64,000 bases of DNA from Sophora flavescens (taxonomy: Eukaryota; Streptophyta; Magnoliopsida; Fabales; Fabaceae), in the NCBI GenBank assembly GCA_030762895.1, contig CM061063.1:214367103-214431102 (forward strand), given 5' to 3'. A model generated the notes under the pieces. That model ran no database searches. It had not been told where the DNA came from and saw only the letters and a program-made list of their open reading frames with translations. Position 1 is the first letter of the stretch. Each line of letters starts with the position of its first letter. The translations under genes were made by a program, and so were the position numbers. This document shows positions 22,716 to 34,158 of the stretch, one piece after another.

Positions 22716-23392
22716 ATTAATTACCAATTACTAATAGTAAATACCGATACTAATAAAATTAATATTACTATTATATTATAATAAAAAAAAACTTAATAAT
22801 TAAAAGAAAGTAGCAAATAATATCACAAGAGCCAATAAAAAAAATCCCCTAATAATGAGTAGCAAATAATATCACAAGAGGTATAAAAAAATAATAGCAA
22901 TAACAATTTACACCAATAATTATTCATCAATTATTACAGTAGTAAAAAAGAATTTTACCTTGTAAGAATTAAAATATAGTTACCTGTAATTTTAAATGAA
23001 CACTGCTACAAAAAAATTATACAATAAGTATAGAGAGTAATAATGACATTAATGATAAAATATCTATTTGAAATAACAAGAGACAATAAAAAAATCCCCT
23101 AATAACAAGTAGCAAATATTATCATAAGAGGCATAAAAAAATAATAACAATAACAATTTACACTAATAAATATTCATCAATTATTACAGTAGTAAAAAAA
23201 AATTTACCTTGTAAGAATTAAAAGAAAGTTACCTGTAATTTTAAAGGAACACTGCAGTACGTGGCACTGCAGAGCAGGTTTTGTCTTTTTTTTTTTTAAT
23301 AATGGTAGGTGCCAGTCTGATTGGTGTCTTTGACCCTGATAGTCGCCAGTCTGATTGGCAACTTTGAAGGCGCCAGTCTGACTGGTGCCTTT

Positions 23393-23643
23393 TGTTGAGA
23401 AGTTAGTTAATTTCAGTTAGTGTGTTAGTTGTAAAAGTAGTTAGTTTGTTGAGTTGGTTTAGTCCATGTGGGACTAACTTACAAGTGTATAAATACATGT
23501 TAATGTGAATAAAGAAAGTAGTGTGTGTGAAGTTTTTTAGAAACCATATTGCCTTCCACTCCTCTATTCTCTCTCATTTTGCTTTTCTCAATTCTTGAGT
23601 GATTAGTGAGGAACTTTGTTTGAGTGAAAAACCAGTTCCAACA
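23393..23643 (+). mobile_element. 5' LTR of the copia element
   Basis: 251 bp, TGTTGAGA to TTCCAACA. A TATA-like TGTATAAATAC lies near 23487, followed by a CT-rich leader. It appears identical to the 3' LTR. Confidence 0.93.
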
Positions 23644-23662
23644 GTTGGTATCTAGAGCACAG
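23644..23662 (+). promoter_or_regulatory. Primer binding site of the copia element
   Basis: GTTGGTATCTAGAGCAC starts just after the LTR. It resembles the initiator tRNA-Met complement TGGTATCAGAGC used by most plant copia elements, with a small change in the middle (TCTAGAGC in place of TCAGAGC). Confidence 0.8.
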
Positions 23663-23767
23663 TGTAAAGGGATCTGTGCAAAAGGCTGAGAAGGGATCTG
23701 TGCAAAAGGCTGAGAAGGGATCTGTGCGAAAAGAGAGAAGGAGCCATTTTCTTCGAGTGACAAAAGG

Positions 23768-24967
23768 ATGACTGGGTCAAATGGTTCGTTCCCTGCCAAC
23801 TTGCCCATGCTTGATGGCAAGAACTTTGATCACTGGAGCAGAAAGATGGAAGTCATTTTTGGATTCCAAGAAGTGCTTGATTTGGTGAAGAACGGAATCC
23901 AAGAAGAGGGAGCATCGAAGGCACATGAATCTGCCATCAAGGAGATCAAGAAAAGGGATAACAAAGCTCTCTTCTTGATCCACCAATGTGTTGACCCCCC
24001 CAATTTTGAGAAGATCTCCTCGGCCAAGACTTCCAAAGAGGCTTGGGATATTCTCTGTGGTGCCTATGGAGATGGTGACAAGGTGAAAAAGGTGAAGCTG
24101 CAATCTCTTAGAAGGCAATATGAGATGCTGTTGATGACTCAGCAAGAAACAGTGGCAGAATTCTTCAACAGAATGCAAGCCCTAATCAACTCGATGAAGG
24201 CTTGCAAAGAGACGATTTCTGATCAACAGGTGGTTGAAAAAGTGTTGAGGTCATTGACTCCTCGGTTTGACCACATTGTGGTGGCAATCGAAGAATCAAA
24301 GGACCTTGAAAAGATGAAAATAGAAGAATTGCAGAATTCACTTGAGGCTCATGAGCAGAGATTGAATGAGAGGTGCAGTGACAAAGTCCACATGCAGGCA
24401 CTGCAAGCACTGCAGGGACAAGCCAAAAAGGGAGGTTCTTGGAACAAGAACAAGAAGGGGAAAGAAAGATTGAAGAATCAGAAGTGGAGGGGCTCAGATG
24501 ATGGTGTCAGTAATGCCTCTGATCACAACAACAATGAAAACAGAAACAAGAATTCCAAAGGCAACCAAAAGGGTGGCAAGAAGAGGTTCAACAAGAAAAA
24601 CATCAAGTGCTACAACTGCCAGAAGTATGGCCATTTCGCTGATGAATGCAGAAACAAGAAGGTAGAGAAAGATGAAGAAACACAACTGGCACAAGATGGG
24701 AATTCAGACTCTGATGATAATGTGCTGCTCATGGTGACAACCAAGATTGAGAATGACTCAGATGATCAATGGTACTTGGACACTGGATGTTCAAACCATA
24801 TGTCTGGCAGAAAAGAGTGGTTTGTTGACCTGGATGAAAGTGTAAGGAGCAGGGTGAGGTTTACTGATAACTCGGTGATCACAAGCAGGAAGGAGCAGAA
24901 AAGTGCTGATACAAAGAAAAGATGGTGTGCGGGCTTGGATAATGATGTTCTTTATGTGCCTCGATGA
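23768..24967 (+). CDS. Copia gag and protease
   Basis: One open frame of 399 residues. Residues about 1-220 are the copia gag (UBN2-type) region, starting MTGSNGSFPANLPMLDGKNF with W-rMe as usual. A Lys/Asn-rich linker follows, then one CCHC zinc knuckle CYNCQKYGHFADEC at about residues 281-294. An acidic spacer precedes the aspartic protease active site WYLDTGCSNHM (about residues 337-347). The start fits the family and lies about 105 bp after the primer binding site. The frame stops shortly after the protease core at a frame break, instead of running into integrase as in an intact polyprotein. Confidence 0.9.
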   Translation: MTGSNGSFPANLPMLDGKNFDHWSRKMEVIFGFQEVLDLVKNGIQEEGASKAHESAIKEIKKRDNKALFLIHQCVDPPNFEKISSAKTSKEAWDILCGAYGDGDKVKKVKLQSLRRQYEMLLMTQQETVAEFFNRMQALINSMKACKETISDQQVVEKVLRSLTPRFDHIVVAIEESKDLEKMKIEELQNSLEAHEQRLNERCSDKVHMQALQALQGQAKKGGSWNKNKKGKERLKNQKWRGSDDGVSNASDHNNNENRNKNSKGNQKGGKKRFNKKNIKCYNCQKYGHFADECRNKKVEKDEETQLAQDGNSDSDDNVLLMVTTKIENDSDDQWYLDTGCSNHMSGRKEWFVDLDESVRSRVRFTDNSVITSRKEQKSADTKKRWCAGLDNDVLYVPR

Positions 24968-26061
24968 AGAATAACCTGTTGAGCCTGGGACAATTGGTTG
25001 AAAAAGGCTATTCCATGAGCCTGCAGCGAGAACCAAATGAAAGTGTTTGATACTCGGAAGAGACTAATCTTGAAAGCTCCTTTGTCAAAGAATAGGACTT
25101 TCAAGATTGGAATCCAAGTATGTGAAAAGAAGTGCTTTGGTGCAGAGGTAAATGATGCAGATCGTTGTGGCATTACGGTGTTCGGGCACTTAAACTTCGA
25201 AGTCCGGATTTGTTGCGAAAAAGGGGCATGGTTCAAGGCCTTCCACAAGTGAATCAGCCAAAACATGTGTGTGATGACTGTTGTTTCGAAGAAGCAGCCA
25301 AGAAAGGTGTTCAAGCATAAAGCTCCTCACAGATCAGAAAACAAACTGGATGTGATCTATTCAGATGTGTGTGGACCATTTGAGGTGCACTCCCTTGGAG
25401 GTAATAGTTACTTTGTGTCATTCATTGATGAATACACTAGAATGCTGTGGGTTTATCTTATCAAAAGAAAGAATGAAGTGCTGCCTATATTCAAAAAGTT
25501 TGTATTAATGGTGGAAAAACAAAGTGGAGAAAAACTAAAGGTGATAAGGACTGATGGTGGTGGAGAATATGTCTCTAATGAGTTCCAAAGATTCTGGAAG
25601 AAGCCGGCATAGTGCATGAAGTGGTAGCTCCCTATACTCCTCAACACAATGGAATTGCTGAGAGGAGGAATAGGACCATATTGAATATGGCAAGGAGCAT
25701 GTTGAAAGGCAGAAAACTACCAAAGAATCTATGGGGAGAAGCAGTCTCAACAGCAACCTTCATTCTTAACAAATGTCCTACAAAGGGTCTTGAAGAAATC
25801 ACACCTGAAGAGGCTTGGACAGGGAGAAAGCCTAATGTGTCACAATTAAGGGTATTCGGTTCTCTATGCTTTAAGCATGTGCCAGAACAAATGAGAAGGA
25901 AGCTGGATGATAGAAGTGAGCAAATGATCTTCCTTGGATATCATCCAACAGGAGCCTACAAGCTCTATGATCCAAGGAATAAGAAAGTCATGGTGAGCAG
26001 GGATGTGATCATTGATGAGACCAGATGGTGGGACTGGGAGCAAGGCAATTCCAAAGAATAA
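24964..26061 (+). pseudogene. Copia integrase (several frameshifts)
   Basis: A decayed pre-integrase region (LSLGQLVEKGYSMSLQ, then FDTRKRLILKAPLSKN in another frame, then a degraded HHCC zinc site) leads into the catalytic core. The core frame 25265-25612 has HKAPHRSENKLDVIYSDVCG with the first Asp and VIRTDGGGEYVSNEF with the second. A 1-base loss near 25595 shifts to the 25612 frame, which carries APYTPQHNGIAERRNRTI with the catalytic Glu and runs to 26061. All three acidic residues can be seen, but no single frame holds them together. Confidence 0.9.
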
Positions 26062-26259
26062 AGTAGTGATGAATCTGCATGATGAGCAGATTACTCAAGT
26101 CGAACCATTACAAGTGACTCAACCCCGAGAAATCTCGGAGGACTAGACAGCCACCTCTAAGGTTAAATGACTATGAGATTGTGCCGCATAATCTTGTCAA
26201 CACAGAGGGAGATTTGGTACATTTAGCACTCCTTGCTGAAACAGAAATCAAGAACTTTT

Positions 26260-27290
26260 GAGGAGGCAATTGCTGATCAAAAATGGGTTGAAGCTATGAA
26301 AGAGGAGCTGAGTTCAATCGAAAGGAATCACACTTGGGAACTGGTGGAGTTGCCTCGTGAGAAAAAGATCCATAGCAGTGAAATGGGTGTATAGAATCAA
26401 GATGAAACCTGATGGCACAGTTGCAAAGCACAAGGCCAGGTTGGTGGCCAAGGGATTCCTACAGAAACCAGGAATAGATTACCAGGAAGTGTTTGCACCA
26501 GTGGCTCGGCTAGAAACAATCGAAGTTAGTAACAAGAATTGCAAGTCACAAAATCGGTCAATGCATCGCTTAGATGTAAAGTCAGCATTTCTGAATGGAC
26601 CTCTAGAGGAAGAGGTATATGTGGATCAGCCACCTGGCTTTGAAATCAGTGGAAAGGAAGGAAAAGTATACAGACTAAGGAAGGCTCTGTATGGGCTAAG
26701 ACAAGCACCAAGGGCATGGAATAAGAGGATTGATTCTTTCCTCATTAATCAGAACTTCTTGAAATGCATAAGTGAGCATGGTATGTATACAAGAGTCTCA
26801 CAAAACAGTGATCTAGTAATTGTGTGTTTATATGTAGATGACTTACTGATCACTGGGAGCAAAGATGATGAGATTCAGAAATTCAAAGCAAAATTGATGG
26901 CTGAGTTTGAGATGTCAGACCTGGGCAAGCTGACTTATTTCCTGGGAATGGAGTTCACTCCAACAAAGAAGTGGAGTTTTCCCGCACCGCAGAAAAATAT
27001 GCAATGCATATATTAGAGAAATTCCACATGATGGGTTGCAACCCGACAGCAACTCCAGTTGAAACTGGATTGAGGTTAACAAAAGGTGAAAATGAGGACC
27101 AGGTAGATGAAACAAAGTATAGGCAATTGGTTGGTTCCTTGAGATATCTCAGGCAACTCAAGACCAGACCTTGCTTATGGAGTAGGCCTCATCAAGCAGG
27201 TTCATGGAGAAGCCTGAATCTCCCACTATGTCACAGCCAAAAGGATATTAAGGTACATCAAGGGAACACTTGACTTTGGCTTCATCGTTT
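26260..27290 (+). pseudogene. Copia reverse transcriptase (frameshifted)
   Basis: The longest frame (26357-27016) has AVKWVYRIKMKPDGTVAKHK, the DYQEVFAPVARLET motif, HRLDVKSAFLNGPLEEEVYV with the first catalytic Asp, LRKALYGLRQAPRAWNKRI, and the active-site CLYVDDLLITGS. The frame moves at about 26960-26975 to GMEFSRTAEKYAMHILEKFH and is damaged again near 27160-27290. The N-terminal part (26080-26356) is split over several frames. Confidence 0.9.
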
Positions 27291-27309
27291 CCAAATAAAC
27301 CGATGTGTA

Positions 27310-27811
27310 AAAATGCTGAAATTGTGGGATACACTGATTCTCGATTGGTGTGGTGACAAAGAGGATAGAAAGAGCACTTCTGGTTATGTCTTCATGTGTT
27401 GCAACATTCTGTTTCTTGGTGTTCAAAGAAGCGAGAACATAGTGGCCTTGTCCTCCCGTGAAGCCGAGTATGTGGCTGCATCCTCAGGAGCCTGTCAAGC
27501 ACTGTGGCTTGAGGTTCTGTTGAAGGAGCTGAACCTGCTGGGATCCAAACCAATGAAGCTGATGGTAGACAACAAGTCAGCAATCAATCTTGCAAAAAAA
27601 TCCAGTTGCTCATGGAAGAAGCAAACATATTGAAACTCGTTTCCATTTCCTAAGAGATCAGGTTGGCAAAGGAAACTTGGAGCTGGAATATTGCAAGACT
27701 GAAGACCAGATTGCTGACATATTCACTAAGCCATTGAAGATTGAAAGGTTTAAAATTCTAAGGAGCAAGCTAGGAATGTGTTCTCTAGCAAATCTGAATC
27801 AAGGAAGGTGA
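27310..27811 (+). pseudogene. Copia RNase H (frameshifted near the end)
   Basis: The frame 27313-27633 reads DRKSTSGYVFMCCNILFLG, then ALSSREAEYVAASSGACQALWL and LMVDNKSAINLAKK, the standard RNase H core of copia elements with its acidic residues. An extra A in a run of As at about 27594 pushes the conserved end (RSKHIETRFHFLRDQV, then EDQIADIFTKPL) into the 27590 frame, which ends at 27811. A single homopolymer error would be enough to explain this last break. Confidence 0.9.
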
Positions 27812-28000
27812 GCTGAATGTGTAAAGGGCAGGAACTGTGCTTGTAAATGTATTAGCTACAATTCAGATTTTACTTGTTGTAATTAGTTGAGTGTTGTATT
27901 GTGATATGCTGCAAATGAATGTTGAAGCTTGGGTGCCAACATAGTTGGGATGCTTGACTTCATAGTGATGCTTTTGCATATCATGAATTAGTGCAAACTG

Positions 28001-28015
28001 AAATTAAGGGAGGTG
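28001..28015 (+). promoter_or_regulatory. Polypurine tract of the copia element
   Basis: AAATTAAGGGAGGTG lies directly before the 3' LTR and would prime plus-strand synthesis. Confidence 0.8.
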
Positions 28016-28266
28016 TGTTGAGAAGTTAGTTAATTTCAGTTAGTGTGTTAGTTGTAAAAGTAGTTAGTTTGTTGAGTTGGTTTAGTCCATGTGGGACTAA
28101 CTTACAAGTGTATAAATACATGTTAATGTGAATAAAGAAAGTAGTGTGTGTGAAGTTTTTTAGAAACCATATTGCCTTCCACTCCTCTATTCTCTCTCAT
28201 TTTGCTTTTCTCAATTCTTGAGTGATTAGTGAGGAACTTTGTTTGAGTGAAAAACCAGTTCCAACA
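28016..28266 (+). mobile_element. 3' LTR of the copia element
   Basis: 251 bp, matching the 5' LTR at every position I compared, with the CCTTT duplication directly after it. Confidence 0.93.
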
Positions 28267-29614
28267 CCTTTGACCCGTCAGAGTGAAAAAATAAAATATG
28301 CCACGTGTCCAAAAGGACCCCCCATAGGTAATTAGTTTTAGAATAACCCTAAACTGATAAATAGTTTCTAAAAGAAACCCATTTTGATCAAAAAGCCAAA
28401 ACCAAGGATGAAGAAGATGAATTATAACCCTTTTTTAAATTTTTAAATTTTATATTTTAAAATATAATAATAATTTATTATATTAAATCTAGATGGACTA
28501 GCCATGTGGCACCAGACATGCCATGTAGGATACAGATTGATGGAAATTGGATGGAGGAACTAATTTTGTAACTTTCAAAAAACTGGGGGACCAAATGTGC
28601 TCGAAAAAAATTATATGAAACGAAATCCCACATGAGCTAAAATTGGGAGACCAAAAGTACAATTAAGTCTTGCGATTATATCCTAAAAAAATTAATTTTA
28701 CATGGTTATATTGGCATCCCTTGATCCACTCCCTTGACAGCAAACAATTCTTATTCATTGTCAATTATATTTTGTGGTGCAATTCACATTATCATGATTT
28801 TTTCTTAAATCTTGTTTTACAGCCTGTTTCATTACATGGTATCAATAATTAGTTATTTCCATTTAATCACATTTAGTATGTTGTATTTGTTGGTGTATCG
28901 TGAATTTGCTAGAGGTGTTAATTTTTCTGTAAGTGTATTTAATTTTCTATACTTTTATAATTTTTCTAATTTTTAAAGAATTGTTTCACTATTTTTCAAA
29001 AATTTAAATTAAATTAAATTAACATAAAAAAATTTAAATTAAATTAAATGTAAGATTAAGATAATTCAATGACCCAGTGTAATGAGATTCTTTTGGATCA
29101 AATTTGTACATAAAAAATAAAAACTTCAAAAATATGATACAATCTAATCGAATAAATTTTAATATCTGATCAGGTCAGATATTAAATTATCTCAAATCCA
29201 GTCTAACTATAGAACTACTTCCGTTTCCTATCCTTCCGTATGCTCTGGCATGTTTGCTCTTTGATCACGTCTTTCACTGTGAGGTCATGACGTCCTCCTC
29301 TGGGCCTCGTCCTCTTAAATTGTTTTTAGTTTGTGCAATTAAAATAGGTGATCTTCATTGCACTAGTGCCGCCCCATTATTATAACCTGAACTGTCCATT
29401 GAATTTTTAGTATTTCCTCTTAATTTAGCCCAGTTATCATGCCAATTTCACGTGGAGTACTATGATGTTTGGACTATGAACATTTATCTTTAAATTCATA
29501 TTTAAAGCATGTGCAAATCTATAGTTATTTAATAATTAAATTTTTCCGTCAAAAAAATAATAATTAAATTTAAAAATAAACAATAATATCACAATTATTA
29601 ATATTATTTGTCTA

Positions 29615-29962
29615 CACTACAACAAATTAGACTTTAGATAGCGTTTCCGTATGCCTTTTAATAGCGTTTGTAACCGCTATCTATTCTACCGCTATTAAAA
29701 CTCGTTAGCAAAGATAGCATTTAGGAACTGCTATTAATAGGTGACTTTAGATAGCGTTTGTACACGGAAACGCTATCTAAAGTGAGACTTTAGATAGCGT
29801 TTCCTTGTACAAACGCTATCTAAAGTCTGACTTTAGATAGCGTTTGTACACGGAAACGCTATCTAAAGTCAGACTTTAGATAGCGTTCCTTTATACAAAC
29901 GCTATCTAAAGTCGACTTTAGATAGCGTTTGTACAAGGAAACGCTATCTAAAACCCCTTTTT
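29615..29962. repeat. Left subterminal repeats of the CACTA element
   Basis: At least five AGATAGCGTTT / AAACGCTATCT pairs lie in alternating orientation, joined by ACTTTAGAT and TACACGG or TACAAGG spacers, so each adjacent pair can form a hairpin. These are the usual binding sites of CACTA accessory proteins. Just beyond is an A/T run and an AT-rich stretch. Confidence 0.9.
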
Positions 29963-30681
29963 TTTTTTTAATTTTATTTCTTAACTTTTACATCCATTAT
30001 TCCCGCATATTTACAAAAAAAACCACAATTGTTGCAGTCAACACAATTGTTCAAAATGTGTTCAAAATATAAGTGTTCAATGCAAAGACTTGCATGTGTT
30101 TGTGCAAAGAAACCAAGAACTATACAATCAAAGTGCAACACTTTATACAAAGAACTATATATATATATAACCGATATATAAGTACACCACTCTGTTTCTA
30201 AAGTATTCAAATTCACACGAGTAAGACAAAATCAAAGTGCAAAGAACTATACTGCAGATCTCAATCCTTAAGAAACCAAAATCGAAAACCAACATACATC
30301 TACAATTAATCTACATTTACAGCTTCTCGTTTGTTTTTCATGAGACCAAGACAACACCAAAGTAATGTGTCGAAATGTGATCCAAAGACTCAGAGCATAC
30401 ATACTGCATTTCCACCACAAAGACTAACTTGTTACATTGGGATACAGCAGACTAATTAGGTAAATACTACTCGTAGCAAGAAACAGAATTCAAATCAAGC
30501 ATTAACAAAGTGTAACAAAAATAATAAGTTTGAACTTATTTTCTCCTAGCAATGCACACATCAACTCGAAGGCATGTACCAAGGAAAAACAAATACATAG
30601 ATAGTTTGGGGTTGATAAATATAAAGCATTATTCACATACCAATGAGTATTGCTGCAACTATCGTGATCAATTTGACATAA

Positions 30682-33600
30682 TCAAACGAACTTTTCAACA
30701 ATATAGCGACACCACTCTTCCTTGACTTCGGATAGTTGAGCAAAGGAGTATGTGGAGCATTTGAAGTCGTGGAAGTACTGCGACATAAAAATTAAATAAA
30801 TTAAGTTACAATTGCTAAAACATTTGAACAAATACGCTTAAAAGCTAAGTAAACAACATACCGCCATTGGTATTTTAACTTGGTTCCGCAAGATAGTCTC
30901 CTTCATGAAACGCATGACATAGTACCCACAATCTGTCTTGTTGGGTTGTCTTGGGCACTATAAAAAATAAAATAGTAAATCAATATAGTTTTTTTTATCT
31001 AATTGCGCATTAAGTTTTTGCAAATATACCCGTATCTCAATCCATTTAATGTTGGTTGCCTTTAAACGCGGCACCTTAGCTCCGATATTTGCGCGATAAA
31101 CTTGCAAACCACTAATCACAAAATCAAACAGACTTCATTAAGAAACATATTTTCAATCATCACAAACACACGCATGCTCACGTATCGAATGTAATCATAG
31201 AAAATCAGAAATATAAAAACATGCTTACGTATCGAATGCATTCTTTAATTCAGAGGCATCCCTAGGATCAACATACAAGGGATCCAGATAGTAAATAATC
31301 TCTTCAACAATATTTATCGCGCACAAAGACCCAATGATTCCTACAAAAATGTTGAGATAACAAATCCTAAGCACCTCAACTTTTATGTAATTCATTATTG
31401 TGAATTAAGTCCTATAGGATAAGCGACTCACCCAACATTGCATGGCGCTAAAAACAAGGGCTGATATTCTCTTTCTTTAGTTGCAAACCGGTCACCTAGA
31501 TACGTTGTCCGTGAATCCCTCCCGAAGTAGCCGTATGTATTTGTTTGGTGTGGGGACAAGAATGAAACCTCCTCGTTATTTCCTTTGGAAGCAACAATTC
31601 TTCATACAAATACCTTCAATTAAAATATAAAAATGGATTACACCAATGACATACATCAATATTTAAATGGAAAGACTAAAAAATATTGTACACTTTAAAC
31701 CTGATTTATTACCCGATATATGCGGAAATAACGGAGGCAGATACCCATTCATGATTTACAACTTCTCCGATATTTACAGTATTGAGCAACTCAATGAAAT
31801 GGTTGCCAAAAAAATTTAGTTCCATCTCTACGTACAATTGGTCAACAATTTTTCATATTCTTTCGTTCATGTATTTTAAGGAAATTCAAATATTCCGAGA
31901 GAAGTTGTAGTTGAACCAGCTGTAGGTGGGTTGGCCTCGTAGTTGCCTCCTTTATTTTCCGGGGTTGTAATTGACTCCTTTGTATATCCGACACTCTGCC
32001 CTTGCCTTTAGCTTTTGCGGGTGCCTGGAAATTTTGCATTTCAATATGCCGCTTAGTGATCAACTAATGTAATCCATATATGTCGTATAAGAAAAGGTGG
32101 AAAAATGCAATTACATACCATATTAATTACAACCACGAGATCAATTGGCCATGCCACATAAGTACCTATTGCATCTCCTACTGTCATCACATCTCGCATC
32201 AACGATAGGTACCGGCAATGGCGCATCCCCCTCGGTTGCAACATCAACTCCAACTTTCACATGGTTAAGGGGCACTGGTCCAAAGTGTGCGATGTAACAC
32301 CCGGCTCATTGTATACTTTACCCATAGCAACCATACGATAGTTTGGGGTCGATAAATATAGTCGACATGAGTTGACGCCCTAATCCAATGATAGATTAAT
32401 AAGCTGTGAATTAAGGCATCCAATTGAATGTATTTAATCGCGAATGCAATACTAGTAAAAAAAAAAGGCATGCATTACCTCCGAAGCCTCTTTGCGCGAT
32501 GGTAGAGTGCAACTATCTTTGACGCTTGCTTGGGCCGTGAAATTAGCCTCGCCTCTCCTCATCATCCTTTTGTTTCAGCTTTTCTTCCAAAATGTTCAAT
32601 CTATCGAGAGTTGAGACACCAATAACTCCCACTTTTTCGCTTCCGAGTTATTTCTTGCACGACCTTCGGGTGGGAAGTAATCTTTTGTGAGACGCCGAAA
32701 CCCACACCCCTAACACGCCTGTGGGTTCTCTCGCACACCTATGGCTTTGGCAAGAATATCCCGGCGACCAAAGTCTTCTATCTCTCCCTCTACCGCAGAT
32801 CGTGATGGTTCCTCCCGACACATAGTTATTGGTGAAATGCAAATGTTAAAATTATTATATATTATCATATGAAAATAACAATTGATAATGTAATCGTTAG
32901 TCTACTAACACATTTATTCCACACGGTCTGCGTATTTTTGTTGTCAATTACACCCGCCTTGTTCTCGCGGGCTTTCCTCCACACAATATGGCGTTTAATT
33001 TTCTTAACTTCTGCCCCGCCTCCCGTATCTGTATATTGAGATAATATAAATTAACCAAACAGTTTAAAAGTCATATTTACCACAAATGCAGTTAAATATA
33101 TATATATATATATATATACATACCCATTCATCCTCAATGTCAGCATACCCCTTACGTGATGCTTTGTAAGGGCATGCAGGATCTAACGCCTGCTATGCGA
33201 TTTTCATTGCTTAATTTCTATTCGACACATATAAGTAATATTAATACATGGTTAATGTCATATGTACGTATTGCTATAAAATTATAAGGACTAACGTGAT
33301 ATTAAACATACCAGAAATTGAGCATCTCCTCGTGCGTATTGCTATAAAATCTGTCCACTCATCCCTTGATATGTGTGGATATTTTGATGGAGGCTCCTCA
33401 TTGATATTCCCGTTGGCATCTCTTAGAAATTTTTTGGTCAATCTAGTTCTGAATGCCCTATGTAGGTTACCAGCTTCCCCAAGTACAAATTTTTTCCGAG
33501 ATTCATCAACATTAAAAGACATCTGCAAAACAATATAAACAACGTGTCAAAGTAAGTATGTTTACATAGTTTACAATATAATTTATAAATTTTAACAATT

Positions 33601-33939
33601 ACCTGTACATCAGCCCATATGCTCTCTTTGAAACCATCCAAAGCTTCATCCTTCCAATTAGAACAAATAATTGGGACCGTTTGCCGAACAACGGCCCCAA
33701 TGTAACTCTTCAATATTTTACCATTAGCACGAATAGGTTGGTCCAAAGAATTCCATTCAACCTAATAAAAATAATAAAGTAATTAAATCTAGATATCAAA
33801 CAACATTATGAAATCCTTAGATTAGTAAGTAAATTACATCAAATTTTTGTCCTTTACTCCGTGCGCGGATGACCGCCTTCATAATTGTTGGCCCACGTCT
33901 CGCCGCTTTGGCATCACTAGAATTACTTGAAGATGCCAT
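30682..33939 (-). CDS. CACTA second gene: plant transposase domain followed by Ulp1-like cysteine protease
   Basis: A multi-exon gene read from several frames; exact splice sites are uncertain. It starts MASSSSNSSDAKAARRGPTI. The next exons carry GAVVRQTVPIICSNWKDEAL and YPHISRDEWTDFIAIRT, matching the Ptta/En/Spm plant transposase family (PF03004). Middle exons have GFRRLTKDYFPPEG and an AVGTYVAWP-like segment. The last exons read EEIIYYLDPLYVDPRDASEL, then QPNKTDCGYYVMRFMKETIL, where the Cys of TDCGYY is the expected catalytic residue of C48 (Ulp1) proteases. A final exon CSTYSFAQLSEVKEEWCRYI ends at a TGA (30682). Such fusions are known in plant CACTA and MULE elements. I could not check every exon for stops, so it may be damaged. 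The catalytic His region falls in 31440-31600 and was not resolved. Confidence 0.6.
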
Positions 33940-34158
33940 TTACCTACAAAAATATTAGATACAAGTAAAACATCAATGGACATTAATATAACATTAATTG
34001 ATGCAAAATATAAAACAACTATGAATAACAAAATCAACACTAGCATTACCGGAAGATGCTAACTATAATATAAAAGGATCAGAAAGTTCATTTAAACACA
34101 AACACTACATACATGTTTAAGTCAACCTTTTTCTTTTCTTCATTTGATTGAGATTTGT

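Larger units (their letters stand above)
23393..28266 (+). mobile_element. Ty1/copia retrotransposon with identical LTRs and broken pol
   Basis: A complete 4,874-bp element lies between perfect CCTTT duplications (23388-23392 and 28267-28271). It has two 251-bp LTRs that I cannot tell apart by eye, a primer binding site, gag, protease, integrase, reverse transcriptase, RNase H and a polypurine tract in copia order. Gag-protease is one open frame, but integrase onward is cut by many frameshifts and stops. Identical LTRs mean recent insertion, so the broken frames suggest that a defective copy was moved in trans, or that the assembly carries indel errors. Confidence 0.93.
21410..28407. mobile_element. 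Foldback MULE nested in the PPR MULE
   Basis: Long inverted arms: the left arm runs from CTAGGGTTTTTTTGACC (21411) to about 22260. The right arm runs from about 22480 to 23392 and, after the copia insertion, from 28267 to AAAACCAAGG (about 28407). The arms share ACTGCAGTGTTCC, CAGTCTGACTGGCACC, GGGTCAAAGG and GGACACGTG words in opposite orientation, and AT-rich trinucleotide runs. Between the arms is a short piece of a MURA-type N-terminus. I could not fix a clean target duplication, so both ends are approximate. Confidence 0.65.
18614..28669. mobile_element. Gene-capturing MULE (Pack-MULE-like), copy B, with nested insertions
   Basis: The ends are GGTTTAATTGCACTTTTGGTC and its inverted partner, flanked by TTGGGATTA (18605) and TTGCGATTA (28670), a 9-bp duplication with one mismatch. 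Inside are a PPR gene start, a solo copia LTR, a second foldback MULE and a complete copia element. No transposase of its own is visible. The outer arms also carry GTCCTACATGGCAAGTC and GGTGCCACATGGCTAGTCC words in inverted orientation. A MULE that carries a piece of a host gene is called a Pack-MULE; here that label is an inference from TIRs, duplication size and content. Confidence 0.8.
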
